DNA of 64,000 bases from Isoetes taiwanensis. Lineage: Eukaryota; Streptophyta; Lycopodiopsida; Isoetales; Isoetaceae. This document shows, in pieces, positions 36,015 to 48,009 of this stretch (positions are counted from its first letter, which is position 1; the number at the start of each line of letters is the position of its first letter). A model generated the notes under the pieces. The model ran no database searches, was not told where the DNA came from, and saw only the letters and a list, made by a program, of their open reading frames with translations. Location: assembly GCA_021234155.1 (NCBI GenBank), contig JAJEKV010000176.1, positions 596,448-660,447 of the forward strand, in the 5' to 3' direction. A program made the translations under genes and the position numbers.

Positions 36015-38085
36015 TTTAATGACTTCCTCTGTACCATAAATACCTGCATGTCATCAGAAGATTAATACTAAAGTATATGCTGTGTATGGAAAAGCTTGTG
36101 GCACATTATTGCATGTGCTGCATCTATTGTCTGAATGCTAATGGATTAATTATGTTATAGCATTAGGCTAGTCATAAATGTCTGAGCTTGCTGACATGCA
36201 CATTGCTAAACCCATGAACATGGCGGATTGCAAGGACCATTTGTTTAATTTTCGGCACACTTTATGCCAATTTTAATGATCATAGCATCCTCATCTGGCT
36301 GGTGTAGAATATTTTATCTGCATTTAACGATGGTTTGAGCCCACTTAGAACTAACAGGTTGGGAAACTTGTGGACAGGGGATGAACAGTCCTTCATGGGT
36401 TTTAAGGCTTGCACAAACTCTTGTTAAAATGGATGCTGTTTCATGGTTTTTTATTTATGAATGGCAGACAACAAATCCATACAGAAAAGTTAGCCATTTG
36501 GGGCAACAATAAGGGTGGCCACATGTGGCTTTTTCAGCTTCAAGGAAAGGATTTTTACCGAAAAATGGAGGTGGAGACCTATTGTTGAGCATTGTTACCT
36601 ACTAGTAAGCATGTTTTTCTCTTATGTACTACATTCGAAGCATTGTGATAGTACCCTAGGCCATTGTAATTATGGCCTTTGGATAGTACCTCTAGGCCAT
36701 TGTACTATGGTCAAAACACTTACGTGAATATCTAAGGCTTTTATACTGCAATTGAGCATCATTCTTTAATATGTAGTGCAAGTGCTTTACACGTAGTGCA
36801 GCCTGGATGCTACTTTAGTTGGGAAAGAGAAACCGCAAAGACGAGGTAAATAAGTCATATGCTTTAACAGACAACGAGACAAAAGGCAACTAAATATTAA
36901 AGCATGCAAACTCCTCTTTTCTCTAAATTATTATGTAGCTATGTTTGTATGAAACCTATAGGTCATGGCATTTGATTACTATAGTGCAAAAAGGAAATGC
37001 AAGGACTTGTCTCAGAGATTTCTTTTTAATCGACATTTATATAGATTTCAACTTGCTTCAAAGAAGATAATGCCCAAGTGGACATGTTATTGTAACACAT
37101 GCAAATTGTTTCTTATGTTGATGGACATCTTCTCGCACATATAAGGAGTTGTATCATTCCTATCTAGATACATGGGTATACATGTGTCTTCTGATGATTG
37201 TTAATGGAATGATTTGGAGAAGATAGAAGGAAAGAAATAAGTAAACACCAAATGATTCGCGGGGCTTTATAATAAGACCAAGTTCTGTGGATAAGCACGT
37301 GCTTTATAAAAGTCTCAGATTTCCTTAACATTGGAGGGAAAGTGAGGAGGCTTACACTGCTATGAGAGGCGATGAAATGTACAAATTTGATCGTCGCACA
37401 TTTGATGATTATTATCTCAACATGAGTAGTGGCATTATAGGATGAATTTGTGCTAAGGTGCTATGCTTGAATGACGATTTTTCCATCTCTTATCTGTTAT
37501 CCAAGCACGAGATTTTTACAGCTTATAGTTTCTCCTTATGTTTTGTCAAAGTGCGTTGTATTTGTATTCTCAGGATATAGGATATGTATATAGTTTCTTC
37601 TTATGTTTTGCAAAATCTGAACGAAATGCAAGTTTCCGTTTTGCAGGTCTAGACATCTTAGATATTGTAAGACATCTTCTGTTAAATTGAGGTCACGTTG
37701 TGATTAACATGTGATGTTGGTTCTGGTTTTGAAATCATGCTCAACCCAATTATGAACTATAATGTTGTTTTAGATGTACATGTATGTTGGCAAAGATTTG
37801 ATACTGCCATATACTCTATTTTAACATGAAACTCTCTAGACTGGAAATTAGATGAAGGAATTACATGTCTAAACCAGGCACCTCAAACCTAAGCATCAAA
37901 CGTCCAAATAAAAAAGCAACCCCCTGAAGGTGTAACACACAAAAAGAATGCATCAAGCTAGAGCAAAGTATAGCAACCAAGTTCCACAAAAATGATATGC
38001 TAGCATAAGTTATTCTTTGATTGCGTTTTTACTACATTTGCATACTCCTACAACAATCGAATGGGTTGTAAGGAAAAATATAATA
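36015..38085. other. No gene seen
   Basis: AT-rich. A short open stretch near 37340-37440 (EEAYTAMRGDEMYKFDRRTFDDYYLNM) looks protein-like but has no recognised relative and no exon partners. Confidence 0.4.
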
Positions 38086-38490
38086 AGAATAGAATGGAAT
38101 AGAATAGAATAGAATTGTTTTTATCGTCCATGGAGACCAATCGGCCTATGGGACCCAATACAAAAAGCGCAGCAGTCACATTACTGCCCGGATTAAAAAA
38201 CCGCCGCCCCGAAGGGTTTTCGAGGGAAAAACCGTGGCAACAATAAGAGTGTTGACAACGATTAAATGGTTGACTGGGGGCATATCCGAGCCCTCAAGTC
38301 CAAGACTTCCCTGAATGTATGATCCGGTGAGCGACCAAGTCGTGCCCGATTATCATGTATAGCGGCTCATCAGTCTAATCAACTCGAGCATAACGTGTCC
38401 GGATCTCGATCATATCTTTGGGCACCTCTGGAAAGTGTGTGACACTCATCCTCAACGACTCGTCGGCGACAAAGATCGACAAAACCTCGC
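38086..38490 (-). mobile_element. LINE 3' fragment with (AATAG)n tail
   Basis: A left-hand AGAATAGAATAG tail (38086-38116), then TTTTTATCGTCCATGGAGACCAATCGG, the same 3' end as at 51.7 kb. The minus-strand translation contains DESLRMSVTHFPEVPKDMIEIRTRY, matching the Cys/His-like C-terminal region of the LINE ORF2 at 51.9 and 40.7 kb. It is 5'-truncated. Confidence 0.75.
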
Positions 38491-38502
38491 TCTCCAAGAG
38501 AA

Positions 38503-38690
38503 ATAGAAAGGAATCACATTAGCTCATTGTTTATTAATTAAAGCAATGTTATTAGAACATTGAATCATTTACTAGAGGTTGAGTCCTCGTATTTTATATT
38601 ATAAAACCTTAGGTATTTTGGTGGAGGTCCAAGTCCTTGTATTTCATATTATAAAGCCTTAGGCGCATTTGTATTTCGGAGACAGACCTA
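38503..38690 (+). repeat. tRNA-derived SINE-like copy A
   Basis: ATTAGCTCATTG resembles a tRNA A box and AGAGGTTGAGTCCTC a B box about 60 bases later. These are followed by two units of GTATTTYATATTATAAARCCTTAGG. An inverted copy lies at 39745-39937. Confidence 0.6.
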
Positions 38691-39271
38691 GCCCTATCCT
38701 AGACTATCATACCAACCGTCTACAACTAATTTTTATGCAAGTGATTACATCTCAAACTTAAGCTATAGGAATTCAACAACACATCTGGACAATAAGTTAC
38801 GGCTCAAGCACTCTTACATCATATTGATACCATTCTTACACCATATCAATGAAATTCTAGATTAGCACTCTTGGTCTTGGCCATCCACCGGTCCAAACTT
38901 AAACCATAGAAACTGCATCGTACCCCCTGCATCAATGCTCATATATGGCTATGATTCCTATAGGTGCCATATCTAGGTCTTGGAATTGTTGTTGATGCTT
39001 TACAAGATAAAAACAACAAAATGAAAACCAAGTAAACACACCCTCAAAGCCATGGGAGGGCAACCCTCCTTATGACACCCTTGACTTTTTTTTTTTTTTT
39101 TTTTGAGGGTAAGATTTATATATTTATATAAAAAGTAGAAAAACTTATGTATAATAGGAACCCTCTAGAGGGTGGGTAAACCAGTGAGGTTGTTTAGGGG
39201 AGGTAGTACACATGTACTACAGAGAGCATCTCCTCATGTGTTTCATTTTCTTCTTTGCTCCTGTTTTTTTT

Positions 39272-39310
39272 CTTGGTACCATTGAAGGAGGCTCCTTCAA
39301 TGGTACCAAG
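39272..39310. repeat. Perfect 19-bp palindrome with 1-nt spacer
   Basis: CTTGGTACCATTGAAGGAG, then G, then its exact reverse complement. Confidence 0.95.
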
Positions 39311-39744
39311 ATGGAGAACGCCATTCGATCTCAACCTTCATTGCAATAGCAGACCCTTCATGATTTTGAGGATTTCATAAGGCAAAAAATCTTTCCTTAT
39401 TCACAAAAGTTAGAGGATAGAGCTGCACTAAGGAAAAAGCTTATTGAACATCCTTTGATATGTGTGTTTCCACAACCACTGACATATCACAATGCCCTTC
39501 TATTTCCTGCTCTTCCAAAATGTTTCCACTCCACCTTTCCATCGTATTCATGACCATAATGCTATACCATTGCCCCATTTTTGAATTTTGTGCCATTTTC
39601 TTGTGCACCACCTTATTTATTGTGCTATATATTCTAAACGAGGTGCACCATGGACTACCACAGTCGTCGGATTCGTCGACCCTACAACCCAGATCGTATG
39701 TTGGGGCTCTGGGCACCTCTCATTTTGCTTCTAGTCATTTATGA

Positions 39745-39937
39745 TTGGAGGCGCCTATGATTTTGAAATATGAAATACGAGTTCACCTAAGGTTTTGAGG
39801 GAATATCGAACCTCTATATGGCTTTGCCTAAGGTTTTAGAATATGAAATACGGGGGCTCGAACCTCTACCAAAATAGCTCAATGTTCTAATAAGACTACT
39901 TTAACCAATATACCCAGTGAGCTAATATGATCACTTT
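39745..39937 (-). repeat. tRNA-derived SINE-like copy B, inverted
   Basis: On the minus strand: TTAGCTCACTGGGTATATTGG (A-box-like), TTATTAGAACATTGAG, GAGGTTCGAGCCCCCG (B-box-like), then two CCTTAGG units. It aligns with copy A in opposite orientation. Confidence 0.6.
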
Positions 39938-40494
39938 TTATCTTGAATCTCTTTTTTTTTTTTTTTTAAATAACAACCCATTCAGTTGTTTTAGGGACAT
40001 ATAGTTTATGGGTTCAGAAATTGTTATTTTTACATCCATATCAAATCCTTCTGAAACCCCCTGTTATTGTGCTACATGTTTGATAGTCATTTCGTTGCCC
40101 CCGTTTGTGAATTCCATGCCATTTTCTTGTACATCGTCGCCTTCAGGTAGGAATACAAGGTAATCGATTTATTTTTTTTGTGTAGAGGAATGCTACCTAA
40201 GTGAACATTTTCCTAACTTGAACATAATTTACTTCAAATTTTGCACCACGTGGCAAGGCATAGTTGGACGTGTTTTGGAATCTGCACCAAAGAAACCAAA
40301 ATGTGAAGTAAATGCAGGATTTTATGTGAGGAAAAACCTGCCTAACATTTTTGGAAGGAAAAGCAAGCACGTGTTGTGATCGGGAATTCACATCAACAAA
40401 TCGCGATGGGCCAGCTGAAAACTTGTTGACCTCGTATTGAAGCTCCTCACCTTCCACGTCGTGGACAGCGCGTTGCTAGGAGAGAGAAGGGCAA

Positions 40495-40906
40495 CGACTG
40501 AAAAACCCTCTGCTCCGAAGGGTTTTCGGGGGAAAAACCGTGACAAGAATAAGAGTGCTGTCAAACTGTACAGGCATCTATCATGAGGGGAAAGAAATAT
40601 GTACACATGTCAGGCGAGTGCCCGAGAACAGAGCTGATCCCGGCGATCCATGACCTCTTGAAGGTATGATCCGAGCGTGCTCAATATCTCATGCAGGGGC
40701 TGGCCAGGCCGGAGCAGCTCAGCATAGTGTGTCCAAATGTCACCATATGTCGAACAGCTTTGAAGGGTGTGACATTCGTCTTCCACCGCTATGAGATGGT
40801 GTGCATTTGTGCGAATAGAGCGATATAGTATTTGAGATAGATAGATAGATAAATAGTATTTTTGCGTCATGCCATATGCCACAGAGGGCAAAATGTGAAT
40901 TGCCAT
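40495..40906 (-). mobile_element. LINE ORF2 C-terminal fragment plus (GATA)n tail of another copy
   Basis: The minus strand reads DECHTLQSCSTYGDIWTHYAELLRP, homologous to the end of the LINE at 51.9 kb (DESHTLLEVVPAFEIVQNHF). The 3' end CGAAGGGTTTTCGGGGGAAA matches the copy at 38.2 kb. At 40836-40860 a GATA run followed by TAGTATTTTTGCGTCATGCC is the 3' end of a second copy, the same as at 50.47 kb. Confidence 0.7.
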
Positions 40907-41949
40907 AAAAATAAAGGGCGAAAGGAAGGGGAATTCACAACGGGAATGGACGAGTCTAAGGTATTTTTATTTTTTTATATGACCATCACGTGCTCTAAAA
41001 TGCAAAAGACTAATCAAAACAGTAAACAAGAAATTTAGGCAGAATTCCGGCCAGGAATTCCGAATGCATGAAGCAAGGAATTCAGGGCATTGGAAAATGG
41101 GTCGGGGAAGGCCCCGCAAGATCTACCAGTACAAACAAAGTACCGCCTCGTGTGCTTGGCTTCTTGGATCAAGACAGATTATTACAAACGGATCTTTGAA
41201 GCTTGTTTTGGTTCCATTTTTCCAACAAACCCACAACAGTAACGCCCCTCCTCTTTCAAAACGCTTCAAATCTTGGTAAATAGACTACCCTATCTCCTTT
41301 TTTTCTTTCTTTTTCTTTTATTATATTTATTGCTTGTCTTCATCTTCCCTTCTTTTCTTTCTTCGATGTCATAGATGATTTGAAAAAAATTCCGGTCCCT
41401 TTCGGGGATCATTTGTGTGGGTCTTAGGGTTTAGTTTTGCTTTTCAAAAATGCTTGTCTATCTTAGTTAAGACTTTGTTTTGTAATTTTATCATTTTGTT
41501 TTCGCTCTATTACGTTTCTTGTAGGGCTTGTTGGTCTTTATGATTCCTTCAATTCTTTTATCTTATAAGGCAGAGAAAAATAGCTATATTCTAACTCCAG
41601 GCGCTCTTTTTCAAGGCCAAGCCTTCAGTCTTAACAAAAAATCCATGCTGCATGTGATGGCATGCCAAGCCAATTTGTTTTTTCTTCTGGCTTGGTAGAT
41701 GCAAGTCACACAGACATGAATGCTTTCTTGCACTTTGTTGGCCCACATGATGAGGATAATTATTTATTAATCCAAAGAGTCTAACATAGAGTCAAGTAAA
41801 AGCCTAGATCTTGCTTGTGTGAATCTTGAATCTATTCTCCATCTTTCATAACTTATCTGCGACAATTTATGCAATGTCATCGGAATTATCATATACAAAG
41901 TCATTGGGCCCCTCTTATCAGGGAACCTTGATAGACATTGCGTAGCTGC

Positions 41950-42190
41950 ACTCATGCATGAAACTTAGACCAAAGCTCTCATTTAATTCTTTTAAATGGA
42001 TTTTTATATCAGAAGATGGTCAAGCTTTGGAGGCTGTTTAGCTTTCTAACTAGGTTTTGAGTAAAAAGCCAAACTCATGCATGAAGCTTAGACCAAAGTT
42101 CTCATAAATTTTTAAATGAATTTTTATACAAGAAGATGGTCACGTTTTGGAGGTTGTATAGCTTTCTAACTAGGTTTTGAGTGAAAAGCC
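41950..42190 (+). repeat. 120-bp tandem duplication
   Basis: Two diverged copies, 41951-42070 and 42072-42190, both from ACTCATGCATGAARCTTAGACC to TAGGTTTTGAGTRAAAAGCC. No coding content. Confidence 0.85.
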
Positions 42191-43474
42191 ACAACAGTGC
42201 CAGAGTCCATGTAAGACATAAGAAACCAGGACCATGAGCTTTTGTTGTCCTGTATGCAACATCTGACTAGGGTGGAGTAAATCCACAACAGTGGCAGAAT
42301 GCTATAACAGAACAAGAAACAAAGACCATAGGCCTTTAGCGTCTTTGCATGCCAAGCCATGCCTGCCCTACTCCAGTTCATTGCCTTTAACTTAAATGCT
42401 TTGAACAAGTTGGTGCCATCAAGTCTTGGTGAGGAGCTTCCTGTGATCATGTAGCTGAAAAAGAGACAGAGACATCTCTTTCTTCAAATAAGAGGCTCAA
42501 CTCAAGCCTTTAGTGCCTTAAAAAGAAGACAGATGGAGACGTCCGACTGCACCCAAAGAAAAGGGTATCATACCCTCCCTCCCTATGCATAGTCGCTACT
42601 GGAGCAATGCCAGCCAGGGCAGGCCCTTAACAATATCCTTTTGGAAAGCAAGCAAGCAAGTGGGGTTTAACTAATCAGGCACTGGAATGACAGAGGTGAG
42701 AAAAAAAAGTTTTGAGTGACAGAGATGAGAAAAAAAAGTTTTGGAGTTCAAGCAAGGTGGAAGTGTAAGGCAGGAAAAAGGAGAGGTCAAGGCAGGCTTG
42801 TGCTTGCTGCTGAAGCAAGATAAGGCAGGACAAGGGCTGTGTGCAGTGCAGATTAGGAAGACCACATAGGAATGTGTTTTGGTTTGGTGTCATCTTTTTG
42901 ACTGCCTGACAGATTGGAGAATCAAACAAGCAAGGGGGTTAGTGATTAGAGATTTGATCTGGCTTGCTTGCTGCTGGGGTCCATCCTACCAGCAAAAGCC
43001 TTGAGAGATCATGAGGTATTAGTCTGAAACTGGATTTTGGAAAACCGTGTAGCCTGTTCATCCTTGGATTTTTGCTTGCCCTAGCATTTATAACCCTCGT
43101 GCAGTGCCTTCAATGCTCCACCTGATTTGGGTCCTGCCTGCCTTTTTGTTAGATTTGAATCCTTTCTCAATTGGGTTATACTCTTATCTTTGTTTGCTGA
43201 ATTAGGTGGTTCTCTTTTGTTAGCTTTTCTGAATTGGGCAGTGGTCTTCTGTTAGTTCTATGGACTCGTGGGTAGTGCTCTTTTGCGAGTTTTTCAAACT
43301 GGGTAGCGCCCTTTTGTTAGATTTGTGAATTGGGTTCTTTTTGTTTCTTACATTTCTGAATTGGATCTTTGTTAGATGGAGCAGGAAATGTTCGGGCAAT
43401 AGAGCAGAAATTAAGGTTTAGGATATATGGATTTGGGGCAGAAGAGAAGGAAGTAAAGTATTGGGGTTATCGTA
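42191..43474. other. Upstream region of the U-box gene
   Basis: No ORF of interest. A TATA-like TTTATAA lies at about 43088, roughly 390 bases before the ATG, and the following 200 bases repeat TTTTGTTAG/TTGGGT motifs, plausibly a 5' UTR. The promoter assignment is weak. Confidence 0.35.
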
Positions 43475-44728
43475 TTGCAGATGTACAGAATGAAAGAGGA
43501 CAGTTTAAGGGGCATGGATAATGTTAAAGAAAAACAAGCAGCAGAAGAAGACGAAAAGAAGCTAGAAAACATGCCATCAAATTTCATGTGTCCGATCTCT
43601 TTAGAGCCTATGAGCGATCCGGTGACTCTGGCTACGGGGCAGACGTATGAAAGGGTAAATATCCATCGCTGGATCTCCGAAGGCCATAATACATGCCCTT
43701 CTACCATGCAGCAACTTCCCTCTCCTCCAGTTTTGACTCCTAACCACGCCCTCAGGCATTTAATCCATGATTGGTATTTGACAAACTCTGTTCTTCATAG
43801 AAAAAAGCCAAGCTTTTGGGATCAGGTAGAAGCTGCTGGTAATGCACTTAAATCTTCGGATCCACATTCTGTCTTTGGAGCTCTGCAACGCATTTCTCAA
43901 ATTTTGCAGCAAAATGATCTTACTAGAACAATATGTGTAGATCAGGGCTTGCCTGAGCTTTTTATTTCATTTTTAGACTCTTCTTCGCCGCTTGCAGTTC
44001 AAAATGAAGTGGTCTCTATTCTGGTCTTGTTGCCATTGGATTCGGCTTCCAAATCCAAGCTTGCAGAGGTAACTAAGCTCTCCGTCTTGGGGAAGATCCT
44101 CAAGGATGCGGGTATAGAAGAGAGGATAAATGTTGCAAAGCTTACAGAGATTCTGGCTGTGGCGGAAGATTTGGGTTTTCATGTTGGAAGGAGCTTTAAT
44201 TTTCTGGGTTCTGGTATTCTGGATCTGATTCAGGATGAAAGGGCTGATACTGTTCTAGTCGGATTAAGCTGTTTGAGGGCGATTTGCGCGAGCAAAGTGG
44301 TCAGGCCCATGGTGGTGCAGATGGGATTTGTTCTTCCTCTTGTCCACATACTCAGTTTTGGGAGCAGGGAATGTATAGAAATTGCAGTTTCCATATTAGA
44401 GCTATTGTGTTCTAGTGCAGAAGGGAGAGCTGCCCTGCAAGAACAGGCCTGTACCATTCCTTCGTTGGTGGGAGTTTTGAGAAGGGTTTCTGATAAATCT
44501 ACCCATCATGCCATGTCCGTTTTGTGGGCTGTTTGTAAATCTTGGCCCGAAGAAACTGCTCTAGAGGCTGTCAAAGCAGGGGCTCCTACAAAGCTTTTGT
44601 TGATCATTCAAGGCGGATGTAACCCTGTCATGAAACAGAGATGCTCCGAGCTTCTCAAACTCCTTTCTCAGAGCTACCATTCTTCCACGTTCATCTTCAA
44701 CAGCGATTTCACACAAACAATTCACTGA
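43475..44728 (+). CDS. U-box E3 ubiquitin ligase with ARM repeats (PUB family)
   Basis: Intronless 417-codon frame. The U-box spans about residues 34-105: PSNFMCPISLEPMSDPVTL, GQTYERVNIHRWI, CPSTMQQL and LRHLIHDWY. It recruits the E2 enzyme without metal ions. Residues about 120-400 form helical ARM-type repeats (LPELFISFLDSSSPLAVQNEV, LSCLRAICASKVVRPMV, SVLWAVCKSWPEETALEAV) that bind substrates. The layout matches short plant PUB proteins such as the PUB22-26 group, which turn over defence and stress regulators. The first ATG is used; in-frame ATGs also occur at 43490 and 43514, before the U-box, so the exact start is uncertain. The frame is intact and looks functional. Confidence 0.93.
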   Translation: MQMYRMKEDSLRGMDNVKEKQAAEEDEKKLENMPSNFMCPISLEPMSDPVTLATGQTYERVNIHRWISEGHNTCPSTMQQLPSPPVLTPNHALRHLIHDWYLTNSVLHRKKPSFWDQVEAAGNALKSSDPHSVFGALQRISQILQQNDLTRTICVDQGLPELFISFLDSSSPLAVQNEVVSILVLLPLDSASKSKLAEVTKLSVLGKILKDAGIEERINVAKLTEILAVAEDLGFHVGRSFNFLGSGILDLIQDERADTVLVGLSCLRAICASKVVRPMVVQMGFVLPLVHILSFGSRECIEIAVSILELLCSSAEGRAALQEQACTIPSLVGVLRRVSDKSTHHAMSVLWAVCKSWPEETALEAVKAGAPTKLLLIIQGGCNPVMKQRCSELLKLLSQSYHSSTFIFNSDFTQTIH

Positions 44729-45061
44729 TTTGATGAATTTGTTGTCGGATTCGAATTTTCGTGTTAAAAAATGCTACAGAAATATGATCAAAGCAATGTG
44801 CATGATCCCAGATCGTGACCAAAGGAAAAAAAAATTGATGCGGAAATCAAACTTTTAATGATTGATGCTTGGGAGCCAAATGCTGATTGCTCCGGTCTAT
44901 GGTTTGGACCGTTTGTGCCTTTTCTGTAGTTGGACAATTGAAATTTTATGCGATATCTTGTTCTGTTTGCAATAGGAATAGGGGGTGATAACGACTTCCT
45001 CTATCAGCCTATTTTGTTGTACCGTCAAAATTTAAGATGGTTTGATTTGTTTGTCAATATT
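44729..45061. other. 3' region of U-box gene
   Basis: AT-rich downstream sequence, probably 3' UTR; nothing else seen. Confidence 0.4.
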
Positions 45062-45235
45062 AGTAGTTGTGCCCGAATGGTGGAAATAACAAACAAGAGG
45101 CAAATTTGTGCCCGAACGTAGGAAATAACAAACAAGAGTCAAATTGGAGATGGTTTAATTTGTTTTGTTTTGTCAATATTAGTAATTCATTGTGCCTGAA
45201 TGGTGGAAATAACAAACAAGATGTTAACGTATCAA
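45062..45235 (+). repeat. Three copies of a 30-bp unit
   Basis: GTGCCCGAATGGTGGAAATA (then ACAAACAAGA) occurs near 45067, 45107 (as CGAACGTAGG) and 45191 (as TGAATGG). The unit TTTGTCAATATTAGTA also recurs at 45051 and 45172. Confidence 0.8.
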
Positions 45236-45916
45236 TGAGTTGCACGTTGGAAGACCTATTGATGCGTGTCCAACGTAAGTATCACAAATCTATCTTATCT
45301 ATCAATTTCCACTCCAAATATCTACTATTAAACATAACATAGAGAATAACATAGAGTGCCATTGCCTCTTAATTATAGACGTATTATTACAACGTGCAAA
45401 TTTTCAATAGAAGAGATGCAATATACAAATGCCCATTACTAGAAAATACTAGAAAATTATGCATTTCATGGAGAGGTTGTCTAATTTTCTATCAACAAAA
45501 GTCCAAAGTTGAAGTTTTGTAGTTGTATATGTTGTTGCGTCTACCTATTTTCTGGGTACATGTGGCTCTTCGAGTTGGGGCATTGTCAAGTTTCTTCTGA
45601 GATACAAATCAAACAAAGGTGGCCATAGTGAGGCATGCAGCCTTAGCCATCATTTTACAGACCATGCAGCCTCAACTCAAGGTGAGTGCAACAACATATG
45701 GAATAAGTGAAATGACACCAAAACTACTTAACTAGTTTTCAATTTTATGTGTGGTAGAAGTCTATTTCTGGCAAATATTTGCTAGGCATGTATGACTAAA
45801 TACGTACAAAACTCCATTTCCGTTTCCTTTTTTCTTTGCAATAATTTCGTCAATTGATATTGCCCCCTCTAGCATTTGCCATATGACAAAATGCACACGG
45901 TACTCATCTCCAAAGA

Positions 45917-45920
<4 letters not shown>

Positions 45921-45971
<51 letters not shown>
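45921..45971. repeat. (TA)n microsatellite
   Basis: About 24 TA units. Confidence 0.95.
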
Positions 45972-45974
<3 letters not shown>

Positions 45975-46518
45975 GCTAGCTTCTGTACCAATGTAAATTG
46001 CATTCACATATAGTTGTCCATGGAAGCATATTGGTGATGTTTGAGGCATGATGAACCGTGGAGCCAACTAATCTGATATTAGAATAAGGGTGCACATAAG
46101 TCTTGCTTCTGGTATGATACCAAAGCCCCAAAGATTTGTTTTTGACGTTTATAGAATTAGAAAGTCAAAGTTGATAATGATATTAGTGCACGGGGGGTGA
46201 CTCCGGGCATCGAGAGCTGTTGGATAGACATATTCACTCTTTATTCCTTAATCTACACCGTAAGTAAAGTTCCTCATTTGTGGCGTATGCATGTACAAAA
46301 TTTGCTATACTGTATAACAAGTTTTGCAAAATACTATAAGATTTGTAGTAATATACTACATGGTGTTGATTTTGTACATGCGAAACATAATTTTAAGAGC
46401 TCTCGCTGCCCTACGTCACCCCCGTGTGAATATGCACCCAAACCAAAGGGGGTTTCAAGGGGGGTTTAATTTTAAAGTGTTGGATGTAATGGTTTGTGTG
46501 TTAACCAAAAAAAATTTT

Positions 46519-46533
46519 GGCCCCTTCGGGGCC
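46519..46533. other. GGCCCCTTCGGGGCC hairpin
   Basis: A perfect short stem with a TTCG loop-like centre, next to an A/T tract. It lies in non-coding sequence and may be chance. Confidence 0.4.
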
Positions 46534-46904
46534 TTAAGAATTGACGAACGAACTAGAAAAAATTCGTAATGATATTATATGTGTGTGTTATTATTATATG
46601 TGTTATTATGTGTTATTATATGTGTTATATTGATAAAAGGATAAATGTGATGAGGATAGAAAAGAAAAGCCTGTCATAATGATGTTGTCATAATGATGTT
46701 GCCATATTGATGTAACATGGATCCAACTGTCAATGTAGACCAAGACAAGATAAAATATCATCCTTGTCATTGGAGCTGGGAGAATCTACCAGAACCACAA
46801 AACAGGCACCATACCATGCTTATAGCCCAACACTAGATTCTTGTTAGAATATACATTAAGAATAATGAGTGGACGTATAGTTTATTAAAACAAATAGCTT
46901 TAAA

Positions 46905-47010
46905 AGTGCCCCCTAGGATTTGAACCTAGGCATGGCCACCAAGAAAAAAGAAAATAACCTAACATCTTGAGCCCAGGTAACGAATAGATCGTGCCACCAA
47001 CTCAAAATTT
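46905..47010 (-). repeat. tRNA-like / SINE-like sequence
   Basis: On the minus strand CCTAGGTTCAAATCCTAGG is a perfect T-arm (5-bp stem, B box GGTTCAAATCC) followed by GGGGCAC. About 75 bases upstream GTTGGTGGCACGATC resembles an A box. The anticodon arm is not a clean cloverleaf and the spacing is too long for a tRNA, so a SINE or tRNA pseudogene is more likely. Confidence 0.5.
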
Positions 47011-47187
47011 ATAGATGTCTTCTTCCATTTAGCAATCAAATAAATTTAATAATGCAATAAGTAATACCCATTGGCTGCAGCTTGTGTGCTAGGTATGAAG
47101 ACAACAGGCAAGGCCATGACACAAAAGAATGTTGCAGCAAGTCTAGCTAATATACAGCTATGAACGTGCTTTCAATATCATCTTTGT

Positions 47188-47835
47188 GGTACAAAAAAAT
47201 AGGGCCATGAAGGATGTAAAGGAGGACCAGCAAATGCCAATGAACCAACAACCTGTTGATTACTTGTGCAAACACAAATGCTTTTCATACATCGACCTCG
47301 CTATGTGAATCCAAGAAGAAGATAGAAATGTATGGAACCGCATTAGGGTTAAATCTAGCACCTACATGTGGACCAGCCCATTGAAAGAGATTAATCTGCG
47401 AAGTTTGCAAATTAAAGAAAGCCCCGTGATCCAAAGGTACAAATTTTTTTTCCGCATAACATACATAGGTTTTGCACGAGATCTTCTGGGAGACCTATCT
47501 TGACTCATTATCATTTTTGTGGTAAAAAAAACGGGGCCATGAATGATTTAAAGGAGGACCAACAAATGCCAATGAACCCGAAGTTAAATGTTGATTACTT
47601 GTGCAAACACAAATGCTTTTCATACATGGACCCTCCTTACGGGAATCCAAGATGAAGATAGAAATGTATGGAACGCATTAGGGTTAAATCTAGCGCCTAC
47701 ATCCGGGCCAACACATTGAAAGAGATTAATCTTGAGAAGTTTGCAAATTAAAGAAAGCTCTGATCCAAACGCATAAATTTTTTCCCCGCATAATATACAT
47801 AGGTTTTCCACGGATCTTCGCGAGACCTATCTTGG
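47188..47835 (+). repeat. Tandem duplication, about 325-bp unit
   Basis: 47188-47509 and 47516-47835 align along their length, from GTGGTAMAAAAAA..GGGCCATGAA to GAGACCTATCTTG. Shared tracts include TTGATTACTTGTGCAAACAC. The differences cluster at CG-containing spots. Confidence 0.9.
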
Positions 47836-48009
47836 TGGTCCCCTGTTGGGCTTTTATCTTCGAAAGTTAAATGCGACTTCGAGAATGGTCTAAGGGGTTG
47901 TTGAATGCCGGCATCACGGAAATATATGTGGCTTCTAAGACATCATTTCAAAGGGAAACGAACACCGTTGGATTGCCGCCTGCACCGCCGGGTCGACCAA
48001 AAGCCATGT

